Assembly: GCF_002938435.1 (NCBI RefSeq)
Contig: NZ_POQT01000038.1
Span: 1-47,131, forward strand
Source of the DNA: Blastococcus saxobsidens
GTDB lineage: Bacteria; Actinomycetota; Actinomycetes; Mycobacteriales; Geodermatophilaceae
DNA length: 47,131 nt
Direction of reading: 5' to 3'
In this document: positions 17,086 to 26,119 of the stretch, piece by piece
Position numbering within the stretch: the stretch's first letter is position 1
How the letters are laid out: every line of letters begins with the position of its first letter
The notes under the pieces: model-generated
Database searches by the model: none
What the model saw: only the letters and a program-made list of their open reading frames with translations
What the model was told of the DNA's origin: nothing
Made by a program: the position numbers and the translations under genes

Positions 17086-17166
17086 GTGAGCGAGCTTGCG
17101 AGCGAACGCATGAGCAGAGCAGCCCAGCGAACGGGATCGACGAGCGCCAGCGAGGAGAGCCCGTGA
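17086..17166 (+). CDS. Putative 26-aa leader ORF overlapping dnaE start
   Basis: GTG 17086 follows GAGGAG by ~10 nt; the frame encodes 26 residues rich in Ser, Glu, Ala and Arg (SELASERMSRAAQ...) and its TGA overlaps the dnaE GTG (GTGA at 17163-17166). The DNA itself has repeat character (GAGCGAGCTTGCGAGCGAA). It could couple translation into dnaE, or simply be an intergenic repeat that happens to be open. Too short to judge by composition. Confidence 0.35.
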   Translation: MSELASERMSRAAQRTGSTSASEESP

Positions 17167-20100
17167 GCAGCAGTACGCCGTCCGATTCCTTCGTGCACCT
17201 GCACGTGCACACCGAGTACTCGATGCTCGACGGCGCGGCCAAGCTGCCCGAGGTCACCAAGGCCGCCGCCGAGCAGGGGATGCCGGCGCTGGCGATGACC
17301 GACCACGGCAACGTCTTCGGCGCCTACGACTTCTACAAGCAGGCCAAGAACGCCGGCGTCAAGCCGATCATCGGCATGGAGGGCTACTACACCCCGGGCT
17401 CGCGCTTCGACCGTGCGCCGTTCGACTTCGGCGACAACCTCATCGACGAGGAGGGCGACGGCGGCTCCAACCGCGGCAAGGCGGCCTACACGCACATGAC
17501 GCTGCTGGCCCGCACCACCGAGGGGATGCACAACCTCTTCCGCATCTCCTCGCTGGCCAGCCTCGAGGGCCAGTACCGCAAGCCGCGGTTCGACCGCGAC
17601 CTGCTGGAGAAGTACGGCAAGGGCCTCATCGCCACCACCGGCTGCCCGTCGGGCGAGGTGAACATGTGGCTGCGCGCCGGCAAGGAGGACAAGGCCCGCC
17701 AGGCCGCGGCCGACTTCCAGGACATCTTCGGGCGGGAGAACTTCTACGCCGAGCTGATGGACCACGGGCTCTCGATCGAGAAGAAGACCCGCCCGGCGCT
17801 GATGGCCATCGCCAAGGACCTCGGCATCCCGCTGCTGGCCACCAACGACCTGCACTACACGCACAAGGAGGACGCCGACGCCCACGACGCTCTCCTGTGC
17901 ATCCAGACCGGGTCGCGGCTCAACGAGACCAACCGCTTCCGCTTCAATGGCGACGGCTACTACCTGAAGTCCGCCGCCGAGATGCGGGCGCTGTTCACCG
18001 GTGACCTGGCGGTGGCCTGCGACAACACGCTGCTGGTCGCCGAGCAGTGCGCGGTGGAGTTCACCGAGGGCGCGGACCTGATGCCGCGCTTCCCGCTGCC
18101 GCCGGGGGAGGACGAGACCTCCTGGTTCATCAAGGAGGTCGAGCGCGGGCTGCACAAGCGGTACCCGAACGGCATCCCCGACCACGTGCGCAAGCAGGCC
18201 GACTACGAGACCGGGATCATCTGCCAGATGGGCTTCCCGGGGTACTTCCTCGTGGTCGCCGACTTCATCAACTGGGCCAAGGACAACGGCATCCGCGTCG
18301 GTCCGGGCCGTGGCTCGGCCGCCGGCTCGCTGGCCGCCTTCGCCATGGGCATCACCGACCTCGACCCGCTGCAGCACGGCCTGATCTTCGAGCGGTTCCT
18401 CAACCCCGAGCGCGTCTCGATGCCCGATGTCGACATCGACTTCGACGACCGCCGCCGCGGCGAGGTCATCCAGTACGTGTCGCAGAAGTACGGCGAGGAG
18501 CGGGTCAGCCAGATCGTCACGTACGGCACGATCAAGGCCAAGGCCGCGATCAAGGACGCCGCCCGCGTGCTCGACCGCCCCTACTCGGTGGGCGACGAGC
18601 TGACCAAGCTGATGCCGCCGGACGTGATGGGCAAGGGCATCCCGCTGTCCGGGGTGTTCGACCCGGCGCACCCGCGCTACAAGGAGGCCACCGAGTTCCG
18701 GGCCCGCTACGAGTCCGACCCGGGCGCGGCGGAGGTCGTCGACCAGGCCCGCAAGCTCGAGGGCCTGAAGCGCCAGTGGGGCGTGCACGCCGCCGGCGTC
18801 ATCATCGGCCGCTACCCGCTGATCGACTCCATCCCGATCATGCGGCGCGAGGCCGACGGCGCGATCATCACGCAGTTCGACTACCCGACCTGCGAGACGC
18901 TCGGGCTGCTCAAGATGGACTTCCTGGGCCTGCGCAACCTCACGGTCATCGACGACGCGCTGCGCAACATCGTGATCAACGGCAAGGAGCCGGTCGACCT
19001 CGACGAGATCAGCAAGGACCTCACCGACCCGGCGACCTACGCCTTGCTCTCCCGCGGCGACACCCTGGGCGTGTTCCAGTTCGACGGCGGCCCGATGCGG
19101 TCGCTGCTGCGGCTCATGCGGCCGGACAACTTCGAGGACATCTCGGCCGTCGGCGCGCTCTACCGGCCCGGCCCGATGGGTGCCAACTCGCACACCAACT
19201 ACGCGCTGCGCAAGAACGGCCAGCAGGAGATCACGCCGATCCACCCGGAGCTGGCCGAGCCGCTGGAGGAGATCCTCGGCCAGACCTACGGCCTGATCGT
19301 CTACCAGGAGCAGGTCATGGCGATCGCGCAGAAGGTCGCCGGGTACTCGCTCGGCAAGGCCGACCTGCTGCGCCGCGCGATGGGCAAGAAGAAGAAGTCG
19401 GTGCTGGACGCCGAGTTCGTCGGCTTCGAGGCCGGCATGAAGGCCAACGGCTTCTCCGCGGCCGCGATCAAGACGCTGTGGGACATCCTCGTCCCGTTCG
19501 CCGACTACGCGTTCAACAAGGCACACTCGGCCGCCTACGGGCTGGTGTCATACTGGACCGCCTACCTCAAGGCCAACTACCCGGCCGAGTACATGGCCGG
19601 GCTGCTGACCAGCGTCCAGGACGACAAGGACCGCCGGCCGATCTACCTGGCCGAGTGCCGCCGCATGGGCATCAAGGTGCTCCCGCCGGACGTCAACGAG
19701 TCCTCCTGGGACTTCACCGCCGTCGGCACCGACATCCGCTTCGGGCTGGCATCGGTGCGCAACGTCGGCACCAACGTCGTGGAGTCGATCGTCAAGGCGC
19801 GCGAGGAGAAGGGCGCCTTCAAGGACTTCGCCGACTTCATGCGCAAGATCGACACGGTGGCCTGCAACAAAAAGGTCATCGAGTCCCTCGCCAAGGCCGG
19901 CGCGTTCGACTCCCTGGGGCACTCCCGGCAGGGCATCGTCGCCATCCACGCCCAGGCCGTCGACTCCGCGATGGGCCTCAAGCGCAAGGAGGCCGAGGGC
20001 CAGTTCGACCTCTTCGGCAGCTTCGGGGGCGAGGCGGCGGCCGACGACCCGTTCGCCGGCGCCCTCGACATCGCCATCCCCACCGCGGACTGGTCGAAGA

Positions 20101-20729
20101 GCGAGCGGCTGATGTTCGAGCGCGACATGCTCGGGCTCTACGTCTCCGACCACCCGCTGCACGGGGTCGAGCACGTGCTGACCTCGCACGCCGACACCCC
20201 GATCGCCGAGATCAACGCCGGAGGGGTCGAGGACGGCGCCAACGTCACGATCGCCGGCATCCTCACGTCGGTCTCCCCGCGCACCAACAAGCAGGGCGCG
20301 CCCTGGGCGATCGCCACCGTGGAGGACCTCGAGTCCGGCATCGAGGTGCTGTTCTTCCCCAAGACCTGGATCGAGGTCTCGGAGAAGGTGGTCCGCGACC
20401 AGATCGTCGTGGTCAAGGGGCGGATCAGCCGGCGTGACGACCAGCCCTCGCTGTTCGGTTCCGAGGTCACCATCCCCGAGCTCACCGAGGGCCCGCGCGG
20501 GCCGGTGCTGGTGTCGATGGCCGCGGCCCGGTGCACCCCTCCGGTGGTCGAGCGGCTGCGCGAGGTGCTGGGCAGCCACCCCGGCACCACCGAGGTACAG
20601 CTGAAGCTGGTCAACGGCAGCCGGGAGACGGTGCTGCGACTGGACCAGGGCCTCCGCGTCCGTCCCAGCACCGCGCTCATGGGTGACATCAAGGCGCTGC
20701 TCGGTCCGACCAGCGTGGCGCTGCTCTGA
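17163..20729 (+). CDS. dnaE: DNA polymerase III alpha subunit, DnaE1 type
   Basis: The replicative polymerase, 1188 aa. Domains in order: an intact PHP domain (HLHVHTEYSMLDG, MTDHGN), which is the proofreading exonuclease in actinobacteria; the palm with catalytic aspartates in PDVDIDFDDR (~422-426); fingers and beta-binding region (GRGSAAGS, QWGVHAAG, LYRPGPMG, AMGKKKKS, FNKAHSAAYG); and a C-terminal OB domain (VTIAGILTSVSPRTNKQG) and tau-binding end. All metal ligands of the PHP appear to be kept. GTG 17163 overlaps the stop of a small upstream ORF. Another repeat copy starts 2 nt after the stop. Confidence 0.97.
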   Translation: MSSSTPSDSFVHLHVHTEYSMLDGAAKLPEVTKAAAEQGMPALAMTDHGNVFGAYDFYKQAKNAGVKPIIGMEGYYTPGSRFDRAPFDFGDNLIDEEGDGGSNRGKAAYTHMTLLARTTEGMHNLFRISSLASLEGQYRKPRFDRDLLEKYGKGLIATTGCPSGEVNMWLRAGKEDKARQAAADFQDIFGRENFYAELMDHGLSIEKKTRPALMAIAKDLGIPLLATNDLHYTHKEDADAHDALLCIQTGSRLNETNRFRFNGDGYYLKSAAEMRALFTGDLAVACDNTLLVAEQCAVEFTEGADLMPRFPLPPGEDETSWFIKEVERGLHKRYPNGIPDHVRKQADYETGIICQMGFPGYFLVVADFINWAKDNGIRVGPGRGSAAGSLAAFAMGITDLDPLQHGLIFERFLNPERVSMPDVDIDFDDRRRGEVIQYVSQKYGEERVSQIVTYGTIKAKAAIKDAARVLDRPYSVGDELTKLMPPDVMGKGIPLSGVFDPAHPRYKEATEFRARYESDPGAAEVVDQARKLEGLKRQWGVHAAGVIIGRYPLIDSIPIMRREADGAIITQFDYPTCETLGLLKMDFLGLRNLTVIDDALRNIVINGKEPVDLDEISKDLTDPATYALLSRGDTLGVFQFDGGPMRSLLRLMRPDNFEDISAVGALYRPGPMGANSHTNYALRKNGQQEITPIHPELAEPLEEILGQTYGLIVYQEQVMAIAQKVAGYSLGKADLLRRAMGKKKKSVLDAEFVGFEAGMKANGFSAAAIKTLWDILVPFADYAFNKAHSAAYGLVSYWTAYLKANYPAEYMAGLLTSVQDDKDRRPIYLAECRRMGIKVLPPDVNESSWDFTAVGTDIRFGLASVRNVGTNVVESIVKAREEKGAFKDFADFMRKIDTVACNKKVIESLAKAGAFDSLGHSRQGIVAIHAQAVDSAMGLKRKEAEGQFDLFGSFGGEAAADDPFAGALDIAIPTADWSKSERLMFERDMLGLYVSDHPLHGVEHVLTSHADTPIAEINAGGVEDGANVTIAGILTSVSPRTNKQGAPWAIATVEDLESGIEVLFFPKTWIEVSEKVVRDQIVVVKGRISRRDDQPSLFGSEVTIPELTEGPRGPVLVSMAAARCTPPVVERLREVLGSHPGTTEVQLKLVNGSRETVLRLDQGLRVRPSTALMGDIKALLGPTSVALL

Positions 20730-20731
20730 TG

Positions 20732-20787
20732 AAGGACCCCCTGCCCCCCGCCACTCGCGAGCTCGCGGCGGGGCCCTGCAGGGGGCC
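20732..20787 (+). repeat. 56-bp palindromic interspersed repeat, copy 2
   Basis: Inverted relative to copy 1, so that dnaE is flanked by both. Outer arms CCCCCTGC (20737-20744) and GCAGGGGG (20778-20785) enclose a perfect 12-bp palindrome CGCGAGCTCGCG (20756-20767), giving a double-hairpin. Likely a bidirectional terminator and dispersed element. Confidence 0.8.
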
Positions 20788-20805
20788 ATGGGGTTCACTG
20801 GACCG

Positions 20806-21390
20806 GTGAGCACACCGCCGATCCCGGCTCCACCCCTGGAGGCCCCGCCGGGTCCCGCACCGCACCGGGACGTCCACTGGCGCGGCTGGCCTGAGGTCCG
20901 GCAGGACCTGGGCGGCGGGCTCGGGGTGTTCGCCGCGCTGGCCGTCAGCGGCGTCCCGGCCGGTGTGCTGTGGTGGCTGCTGGCCCCGCGGGCCGACTAC
21001 CGCGTCACCGCTGACGGTCCGGTGGCCGTCGGCCTGCCCGCTGCCGAGGTGCCCGTCGGCGTCGACTCGGTGCTGCTGCTCGTGCTGCTAGGCCTGGGCG
21101 TGCTCGCCGGGGGTCTGGCCTGGCTGCGACGTCGCACCCGCGGCGTCGGGATGCTCGTCGTCCTCACCCTGGGCGCGACCCTGGCGGCCGTCGGCGCCTG
21201 GCAGGTCGGCGCGCTGCTGGGGCAGCCGCCCACCGAGGCCGAGCTCACGGCCGTCGGGTCGACGGTGACGACGGGTCTGGGCCTGCGCGCCCTGCCGGTG
21301 CTCGCCGGCGCCCCGTTCGCCGCGCTGCTGACCTACCTCGCCTGCGTGCTCGTCACCGCCGACGACGGGCTGGGCCGGGAATCCGGCTGA
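20806..21390 (+). CDS. DUF2567-like membrane protein
   Basis: 194 aa from GTG 20806; an in-frame ATG at 20788 would begin at the edge of the repeat and is less likely. A Pro-rich N-terminus (~1-28) precedes four hydrophobic segments at about 45-65, 88-106, 114-135 and 165-188. The LLAPRADYRVTADGP segment after the first membrane helix resembles the actinobacterial DUF2567 family. Function unknown. Convergent with the Lon-domain gene, 10 bp apart. Confidence 0.7.
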   Translation: MSTPPIPAPPLEAPPGPAPHRDVHWRGWPEVRQDLGGGLGVFAALAVSGVPAGVLWWLLAPRADYRVTADGPVAVGLPAAEVPVGVDSVLLLVLLGLGVLAGGLAWLRRRTRGVGMLVVLTLGATLAAVGAWQVGALLGQPPTEAELTAVGSTVTTGLGLRALPVLAGAPFAALLTYLACVLVTADDGLGRESG

Positions 21391-21400
21391 GCCGCGGCGC

Positions 21401-22201
21401 TCAGTTGACCGTCATGGGCGAGGTGAACTGCTGCAGCGGCGCCGGCACGGCACCCAGCGTCTGCAGCAGCGTCAGCTCGCGCCGCAGCAGCCGGGACTCG
21501 ACCGCCAGCCGCCGCCGGGTGGCCGACTCCGCCAGCAGCGCCTGGCGGTCCTCGGTGGTCAGCAGGGCCGACGACGCCACCAGCCAGGACAGCGCGCTCG
21601 GGTCGTCGGCGGCCGCCGCCAGCCGCACCGCGGCCTCGGCCTCGTCGCCGGTGGCCCCGGCGCCGAGGTCGGCCACCTCCGCCACGTAGCGGGTGAAGAG
21701 GTCGCCCACCCCGCGGGCGAGCACGTCCAGCGAGCCCCGGGCCACCTCGGTGGCGAGGTCGTCGACCGATGGCAGTGCGCCGGCCGACCCGTCGGCGACT
21801 GACGCGACGTCCCCCGCGGCCTCCTCGGCCGCCTCCTCCTCGGCCAGCCACTCGACCTCGGCCTGCAGGTAGGGCGGCTCCTCACCGACGACGACGTCGA
21901 GCAGCCGGAACCGCTCACCGCCCACGGTGACGACCCGGAAACCACCGTCGGGCTGGGCCTGGACGCGGCGCAGCCGGGCGGTGCAGCCGATGTCGTAGAG
22001 CGCCGCGGCGGGGGCCACCCGCTCGACCTCCCAGCCCTGCCGGATCGCGACCACGCCGAAGAACCTGCGGTCGCCGTGCTCGGGCAGCGCCATGAGGTCG
22101 CGGATCAGCCGGCGGTACCGCGGCTCGAAGATCTGCAGGGGCAGCACCGCCCCGGGGAACAGCGGCCGGCCCAGCGGGAACAGCGGGATCAGCTCACCCA
22201 T
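21401..22201 (-). CDS. LON peptidase substrate-binding domain protein
   Basis: 266 aa. The N-terminal ~190 residues are the Lon N-domain alone: [53 protein letters not shown] helical C-terminal region ([29 protein letters not shown]) matches the end of stand-alone LonN proteins. No ATPase or Ser-Lys protease domain is present, so it is not a protease by itself; such proteins may bind partners or substrates. ATG 22201 has no Shine-Dalgarno but a TACGCT box 7 nt upstream. Divergent from hisD. Confidence 0.88.
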   Translation of the reverse strand: MGELIPLFPLGRPLFPGAVLPLQIFEPRYRRLIRDLMALPEHGDRRFFGVVAIRQGWEVERVAPAAALYDIGCTARLRRVQAQPDGGFRVVTVGGERFRLLDVVVGEEPPYLQAEVEWLAEEEAAEEAAGDVASVADGSAGALPSVDDLATEVARGSLDVLARGVGDLFTRYVAEVADLGAGATGDEAEAAVRLAAAADDPSALSWLVASSALLTTEDRQALLAESATRRRLAVESRLLRRELTLLQTLGAVPAPLQQFTSPMTVN

Positions 22202-22208
22202 CCCGGCA

Positions 22209-22214
22209 AGCGTA
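22209..22214 (-). promoter_or_regulatory. -10 box of the Lon-domain gene
   Basis: TACGCT on the minus strand, 7 nt before the ATG at 22201, consistent with a leaderless transcript. Confidence 0.5.
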
Positions 22215-22270
22215 CGGGCCCCTGCGGCCAGGCCCACCCAGGCGCCCCCGGGGTGACCCGCGCCGCTGGC

Positions 22271-22276
22271 TACGCT
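22271..22276 (+). promoter_or_regulatory. -10 box of the hisD operon
   Basis: TACGCT fits TANNNT. It predicts a start near 22283 and a leader of ~48 nt carrying the GGAGG site before hisD. No His-codon leader peptide is visible in that short leader. Confidence 0.5.
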
Positions 22277-22330
22277 GGGAACCCGCCGCACCGCACCGGT
22301 GCCCGTCCCGCCCGCCTCCGGAGGTGGCCC

Positions 22331-23635
22331 GTGCTCGCCCGCATCGACCTGCGCGGAAACGCGTTGCCCGGCGTCCGGGAGTTGACCGGCCTGCTGCCGC
22401 GGGCGGCCACCGACATCGACTCGGTGCTGGCCACGGTCCGCCCGCTGTGCGAGGACGTGCGGGTGCGCGGCGCCCAGGCGGTCCGCGAGATCACAGCCCG
22501 GCTCGACGGCGTGGACGCCGAGGACTTCGCCGTGCCGCAGGAGGCGCTCGACCGCGCGCTGGCCGAGTGCGACCCGACACTGCGCGCGGCGCTGGAGGAG
22601 GCCATCTCCCGGGTGCAGCGCGTGCACGCCGACCAGCGCCGCACCGACGTCACCACGCAGGTGGTCCGCGGGGGCACCGTCACCGAGCGCTGGCTCCCGG
22701 TCCGCCGGGTCGGCCTCTACGTGCCCGGCGGCCTCGCCCCGCTGCTGTCCAGCGTCGTGATGAACGTCGTGCCCGCCCAGATCGCCGGCGTGGAGTCCAT
22801 CGCCGTGGCCTCCCCGCCGCAGCGCGACCACGGCGGCCTGCCCGACCCCGGCGTGCTCGCCGCGTGCGCGCTGCTCGGCGTCACCGAGGTCTACGCCGTC
22901 GGCGGGGCCCAGGCGATCGCCGTCTTCGGCTACGGCGCGGGCTCCTGCGAGCCGGTCGACATGGTCACCGGCCCGGGCAACGTCTACGTCACCGCCGCCA
23001 AGCGGCTGCTGCGCGGGATGATCGGCATCGACTCCGAGGCCGGCCCCACCGAGGTCGCGATCCTCGCCGACGACACCGCCGACCCGGCGCACGTCGCCGC
23101 CGACCTGATCAGCCAGGCCGAGCACGATCCGCTGGCCGGCGCCGTGCTGGTCACCACCAGCGAGGAGCTCGCCGACGCGGTGCTGGCGCTCGTGCCCGGT
23201 CAGGTGGCGGCCACCAAGCACTCCGACCGGATCACCACCGCGCTCGACGGCACCCAGTCCGGCGTCGTGCTCGTCGACGACCTGGAGGACGGGCTGCGCG
23301 TCGTCGACGCCTACGCCGCCGAGCACCTGGAGATCCAGACGCGCAACCCGCGCGAGATCGCCGACCGGGTGCGCAACGCCGGCGCGATCTTCGTGGGCGC
23401 CTGGTCCCCGGTGTCGCTCGGCGACTACGCCGCCGGGTCCAACCACGTGCTGCCCACCGGCGGCTGCGCCCGTCACCAGAGCGGCCTGTCGGTGCAGTCC
23501 TTCCTGCGCGGCATCCACGTGGTCGAGTACGACGAGCAGGCGCTGGCCGAGGTCGCCCCGCACATCGACGCCCTCGCGGGTGCGGAGGACCTGCCGGCGC
23601 ACGCCGCGGCGGTGCGGATCCGGCAGACGCGATGA
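22331..23635 (+). CDS. hisD: Histidinol dehydrogenase
   Basis: Catalyses the last two steps of histidine synthesis, histidinol to histidine with two NAD+. 434 aa from GTG 22331 with GGAGG 6 nt upstream. Family motifs: [85 protein letters not shown] and [16 protein letters not shown]. The usual catalytic Glu/His and zinc ligands appear to be in place. First gene of the his operon; its stop overlaps hisC (ATGA). Confidence 0.97.
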   Translation: MLARIDLRGNALPGVRELTGLLPRAATDIDSVLATVRPLCEDVRVRGAQAVREITARLDGVDAEDFAVPQEALDRALAECDPTLRAALEEAISRVQRVHADQRRTDVTTQVVRGGTVTERWLPVRRVGLYVPGGLAPLLSSVVMNVVPAQIAGVESIAVASPPQRDHGGLPDPGVLAACALLGVTEVYAVGGAQAIAVFGYGAGSCEPVDMVTGPGNVYVTAAKRLLRGMIGIDSEAGPTEVAILADDTADPAHVAADLISQAEHDPLAGAVLVTTSEELADAVLALVPGQVAATKHSDRITTALDGTQSGVVLVDDLEDGLRVVDAYAAEHLEIQTRNPREIADRVRNAGAIFVGAWSPVSLGDYAAGSNHVLPTGGCARHQSGLSVQSFLRGIHVVEYDEQALAEVAPHIDALAGAEDLPAHAAAVRIRQTR

Positions 23636-24744
23636 CGTCGCTGGACGACCTCCCGCTGCGGCCGGAGCTGCGGGGCCGCACGCCCTACGGAGCCCCGCAG
23701 GTGCCGGCCGCCCACCGGCTCAACACCAACGAGAACCCGCACCCGCTGCCCGACGAGCTGCTCGCCGACCTCGGCGCCGCGCTCGGCTCCGCGGCGCTGG
23801 ACCTCAACCGCTACCCCGACCGCGATGCCGTCGCGCTGCGCGCCGACCTGGCCACCTACCTGACCCGCACCGGCGGTCAGCCGATCGAGCCGGGCCAGGT
23901 GTGGGCGGGCAACGGCTCCAACGAGGTGCTCCAGCAGATCCTGCAGGCGTTCGGCGGAGCGGGCCGGACCGCGCTGGGCTTCACGCCCTCGTACTCGATG
24001 CACCCGATCATCGCCGCGGGTACCGGCACCGGCTGGGTCGACGGCCACCGTGCCGCCGACTTCACCATCGACCCGGGAGCGGCTGTCGCCCAGCTGCGCG
24101 AGGCCGCGCCCGACGTCGTCTTCGTGACCAGCCCGAACAACCCGACCGGCACCGCCGTCGACCTGGACACGGTCGCCGCCCTGTACGAGGCGACCCCCGG
24201 GGTGCTGGTGGTCGACGAGGCCTACGCCGAATTCGCCCGGACCGGCACCCCCTCGGCGCTCACCCTGCTGCCGGGCCGTCCGCGGCTGGTCGTCAGCCGC
24301 ACCATGAGCAAGGCGTTCGGCATGGCCGGCCTGCGGCTGGGCTACCTGGCCGCCGACCCGGCCGTCGTGGACGCGATCCAGCTGGTGCGGCTGCCGTACC
24401 ACCTCGGCTCGCTCACCCAGGCCGCCGCGCGAGCCGCCCTGGCGCACACCGATGCGCTGCTGGCTACCGTCGACGCCGTCAAGGCGCAGCGCGACCGCAT
24501 CGTCGACGCGCTGCCGTCGATGGGCCTGACCAGCGTGCCGAGCGACGCGAACTTCGTGCTCTTCGGCCACGTCGCCGACGCCTCCGCCGCGTGGCGGGCG
24601 CTGCTCGACCGCGGTGTGCTCGTCCGCGACGTCGGGCTGCCCGGCTGGCTCCGGGTGACCGCCGGGACACCGGCGGAGACCGACGCGTTCCTCACCGCGC
24701 TGGGTGAGATCGCGCCGGACCACCGCACGACTCTGGGAGACTGA
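23632..24744 (+). CDS. hisC: Histidinol-phosphate aminotransferase
   Basis: PLP enzyme transferring an amino group from glutamate to imidazole-acetol phosphate. 370 aa; ATG 23632 overlaps hisD by 4 nt. Fold type I features: [46 protein letters not shown] and the PLP lysine K227 in [19 protein letters not shown]-terminal [14 protein letters not shown] completes the family pattern. hisB begins 5 nt downstream. Confidence 0.96.
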   Translation: MTSLDDLPLRPELRGRTPYGAPQVPAAHRLNTNENPHPLPDELLADLGAALGSAALDLNRYPDRDAVALRADLATYLTRTGGQPIEPGQVWAGNGSNEVLQQILQAFGGAGRTALGFTPSYSMHPIIAAGTGTGWVDGHRAADFTIDPGAAVAQLREAAPDVVFVTSPNNPTGTAVDLDTVAALYEATPGVLVVDEAYAEFARTGTPSALTLLPGRPRLVVSRTMSKAFGMAGLRLGYLAADPAVVDAIQLVRLPYHLGSLTQAAARAALAHTDALLATVDAVKAQRDRIVDALPSMGLTSVPSDANFVLFGHVADASAAWRALLDRGVLVRDVGLPGWLRVTAGTPAETDAFLTALGEIAPDHRTTLGD

Positions 24745-24749
24745 CGCAC

Positions 24750-25346
24750 ATGACCCGCACCGCACGCGTCGAGCGACAGACCAACGAGACCAAGCTCGTG
24801 GTCGAGCTCGACCTCGACGGCACCGGCACCAGCTCGATCAGCACGGGCGTGGGGTTCTACGACCACATGCTCACCGCGCTGAGCAAGCACAGCGGGATCG
24901 ACCTCACCGTGCAGGCCGACGGTGACCTGCACATCGATGCCCACCACACCGTCGAGGACGTCGCGATCGCGCTCGGGCAGGCCTTCGCCGAGGCGCTGGG
25001 TGACAAGCGGGGGATCACCCGCTACGGCGACGCCACCATCCCGATGGACGAGGTGCTCGCGCAGGCCGCCGTCGACCTCTCCGGCCGGCCCTACTTCGTG
25101 CACGCCGAGCCCGAGAGCATGACGCCGATGATCGGGCCGGACTACCCGACGAGCCTCACCAAGCACGTGCTGGAGTCCTTCGCGTTCAACGCCCGGATCA
25201 GCCTGCACGTGCGGGTGCTGTACGCCGGCCGCGACGCCCACCACATCGTCGAGGGCCAGTTCAAGGCGCTGGCGCGTGCGCTGCGCCAGGCGGTGGCCAT
25301 CGACCCACGGGTCACCGACGTGCCCTCCACCAAGGGCGCGCTGTAG
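24750..25346 (+). CDS. hisB: Imidazoleglycerol-phosphate dehydratase
   Basis: 198 aa, the monofunctional dehydratase without the N-terminal phosphatase of enteric HisB. Repeated His motifs that bind two Mn ions are present: [36 protein letters not shown] and [23 protein letters not shown] 24750 follows GGGAGACTGACGC. Produces imidazole-acetol phosphate for HisC. Confidence 0.97.
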   Translation: MTRTARVERQTNETKLVVELDLDGTGTSSISTGVGFYDHMLTALSKHSGIDLTVQADGDLHIDAHHTVEDVAIALGQAFAEALGDKRGITRYGDATIPMDEVLAQAAVDLSGRPYFVHAEPESMTPMIGPDYPTSLTKHVLESFAFNARISLHVRVLYAGRDAHHIVEGQFKALARALRQAVAIDPRVTDVPSTKGAL

Positions 25347-25349
25347 CCG

Positions 25350-25526
25350 GTGGACTTCGGTCTGGTCCTGCTCCTGCTGGGCGGTTTCCTCCTCGGCGGC
25401 GCCTGGAGCATCTGGCGTGCGGACTCCGACACCGAGGGGCGCACCGGCCCGCAGGTGGTCTTCGCGGTCATCCTGCTGACGGCGGCTCTGCTGGCCAGCG
25501 TGTCGGGCATCCTCTACCTCGTGTGA
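25350..25526 (+). CDS. Small two-helix membrane protein in the his operon
   Basis: 58 aa from GTG 25350, 3 nt after the hisB stop. Two hydrophobic stretches (LVLLLLGGFLLGGAW at ~5-19 and VVFAVILLTAALLASVSGIL at ~36-55) are joined by a short acidic loop (RADSDTEGRTG). Its stop overlaps the next start (GTGA). Similar small membrane proteins sit at this site in related actinobacteria, but no function is known to me. The tight spacing on both sides is the main evidence that it is real. Confidence 0.7.
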   Translation: MDFGLVLLLLGGFLLGGAWSIWRADSDTEGRTGPQVVFAVILLTAALLASVSGILYLV

Positions 25527-26110
25527 GCGCGGCGGAGGAGGAGCGCTTCCTCGCCCTGGTCACCACCGATCCGACCGTCCGGGCGGTGCTCGAACGGGCA
25601 CCGGCCCTCGGGCTGCCAGACTCGTGGCTCACCGCCGGGGTGCTCTTCCAGACCGTGTGGAACGAGCTCACCGGTCAACCGGCGGGCACCGGCATCCGCG
25701 ACGCCGACTTCTTCTACTTCGACGCCGACACCTCCTGGGCGGCGGAGGACGCGGTCATCCGGGCCGGGGCGGTGCTGTTCGCCGACCTGCCGGTGCCGGT
25801 GGAGATCCGCAACGAGGCCCGCGTGCACCTCTGGTACGAGCAGCGGTTCGGGGTCCCGGCCGCGCCGTTCCGCGACTGCGCCGACGCCATCGACCATTTC
25901 GCCGCAGTCTGCTGCTGCTACGGCGTCCGCGTGGACACCGCCGGCGCGGTCGAGGTCTACGCACCGCACGGCTACGACGACCTGTTCGGGCTCGTGGTGC
26001 GTCCCAACCGGCGCCTGGCACCCCGGCACGTCTACGAGGCCAAGACCGCGCGCTGGCAGCAGCAGTGGCCCGAGCTCACCGTCGTGCCGTGGGACGGGCC
26101 GACCGACTGA
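25523..26110 (+). CDS. Nucleotidyltransferase-like protein (DUF925/NTP_transf_6)
   Basis: 195 aa. GTG 25523 overlaps the preceding stop. The motifs VWNELTGQPAGTGIRDADFFYFDADTSW, EIRNEARVHLWYEQRFG, DAIDHFAAVCCCYGVR and GYDDLFGLVVRPN match COG3575/pfam06042, predicted nucleotidyltransferases; the DADFFYFD segment supplies candidate metal-binding acids. No substrate has been established for the family. It forms the end of the hisD-hisC-hisB series before an HNH pseudogene, with which it is convergent (9 bp apart). Confidence 0.85.
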   Translation: MSAAEEERFLALVTTDPTVRAVLERAPALGLPDSWLTAGVLFQTVWNELTGQPAGTGIRDADFFYFDADTSWAAEDAVIRAGAVLFADLPVPVEIRNEARVHLWYEQRFGVPAAPFRDCADAIDHFAAVCCCYGVRVDTAGAVEVYAPHGYDDLFGLVVRPNRRLAPRHVYEAKTARWQQQWPELTVVPWDGPTD

Positions 26111-26119
26111 AAGTGCGAG

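Noticed and set aside
22271-22331. Histidine-rich leader peptide controlling hisD
   Set aside because: The ~48-nt leader has no ORF with His codons.
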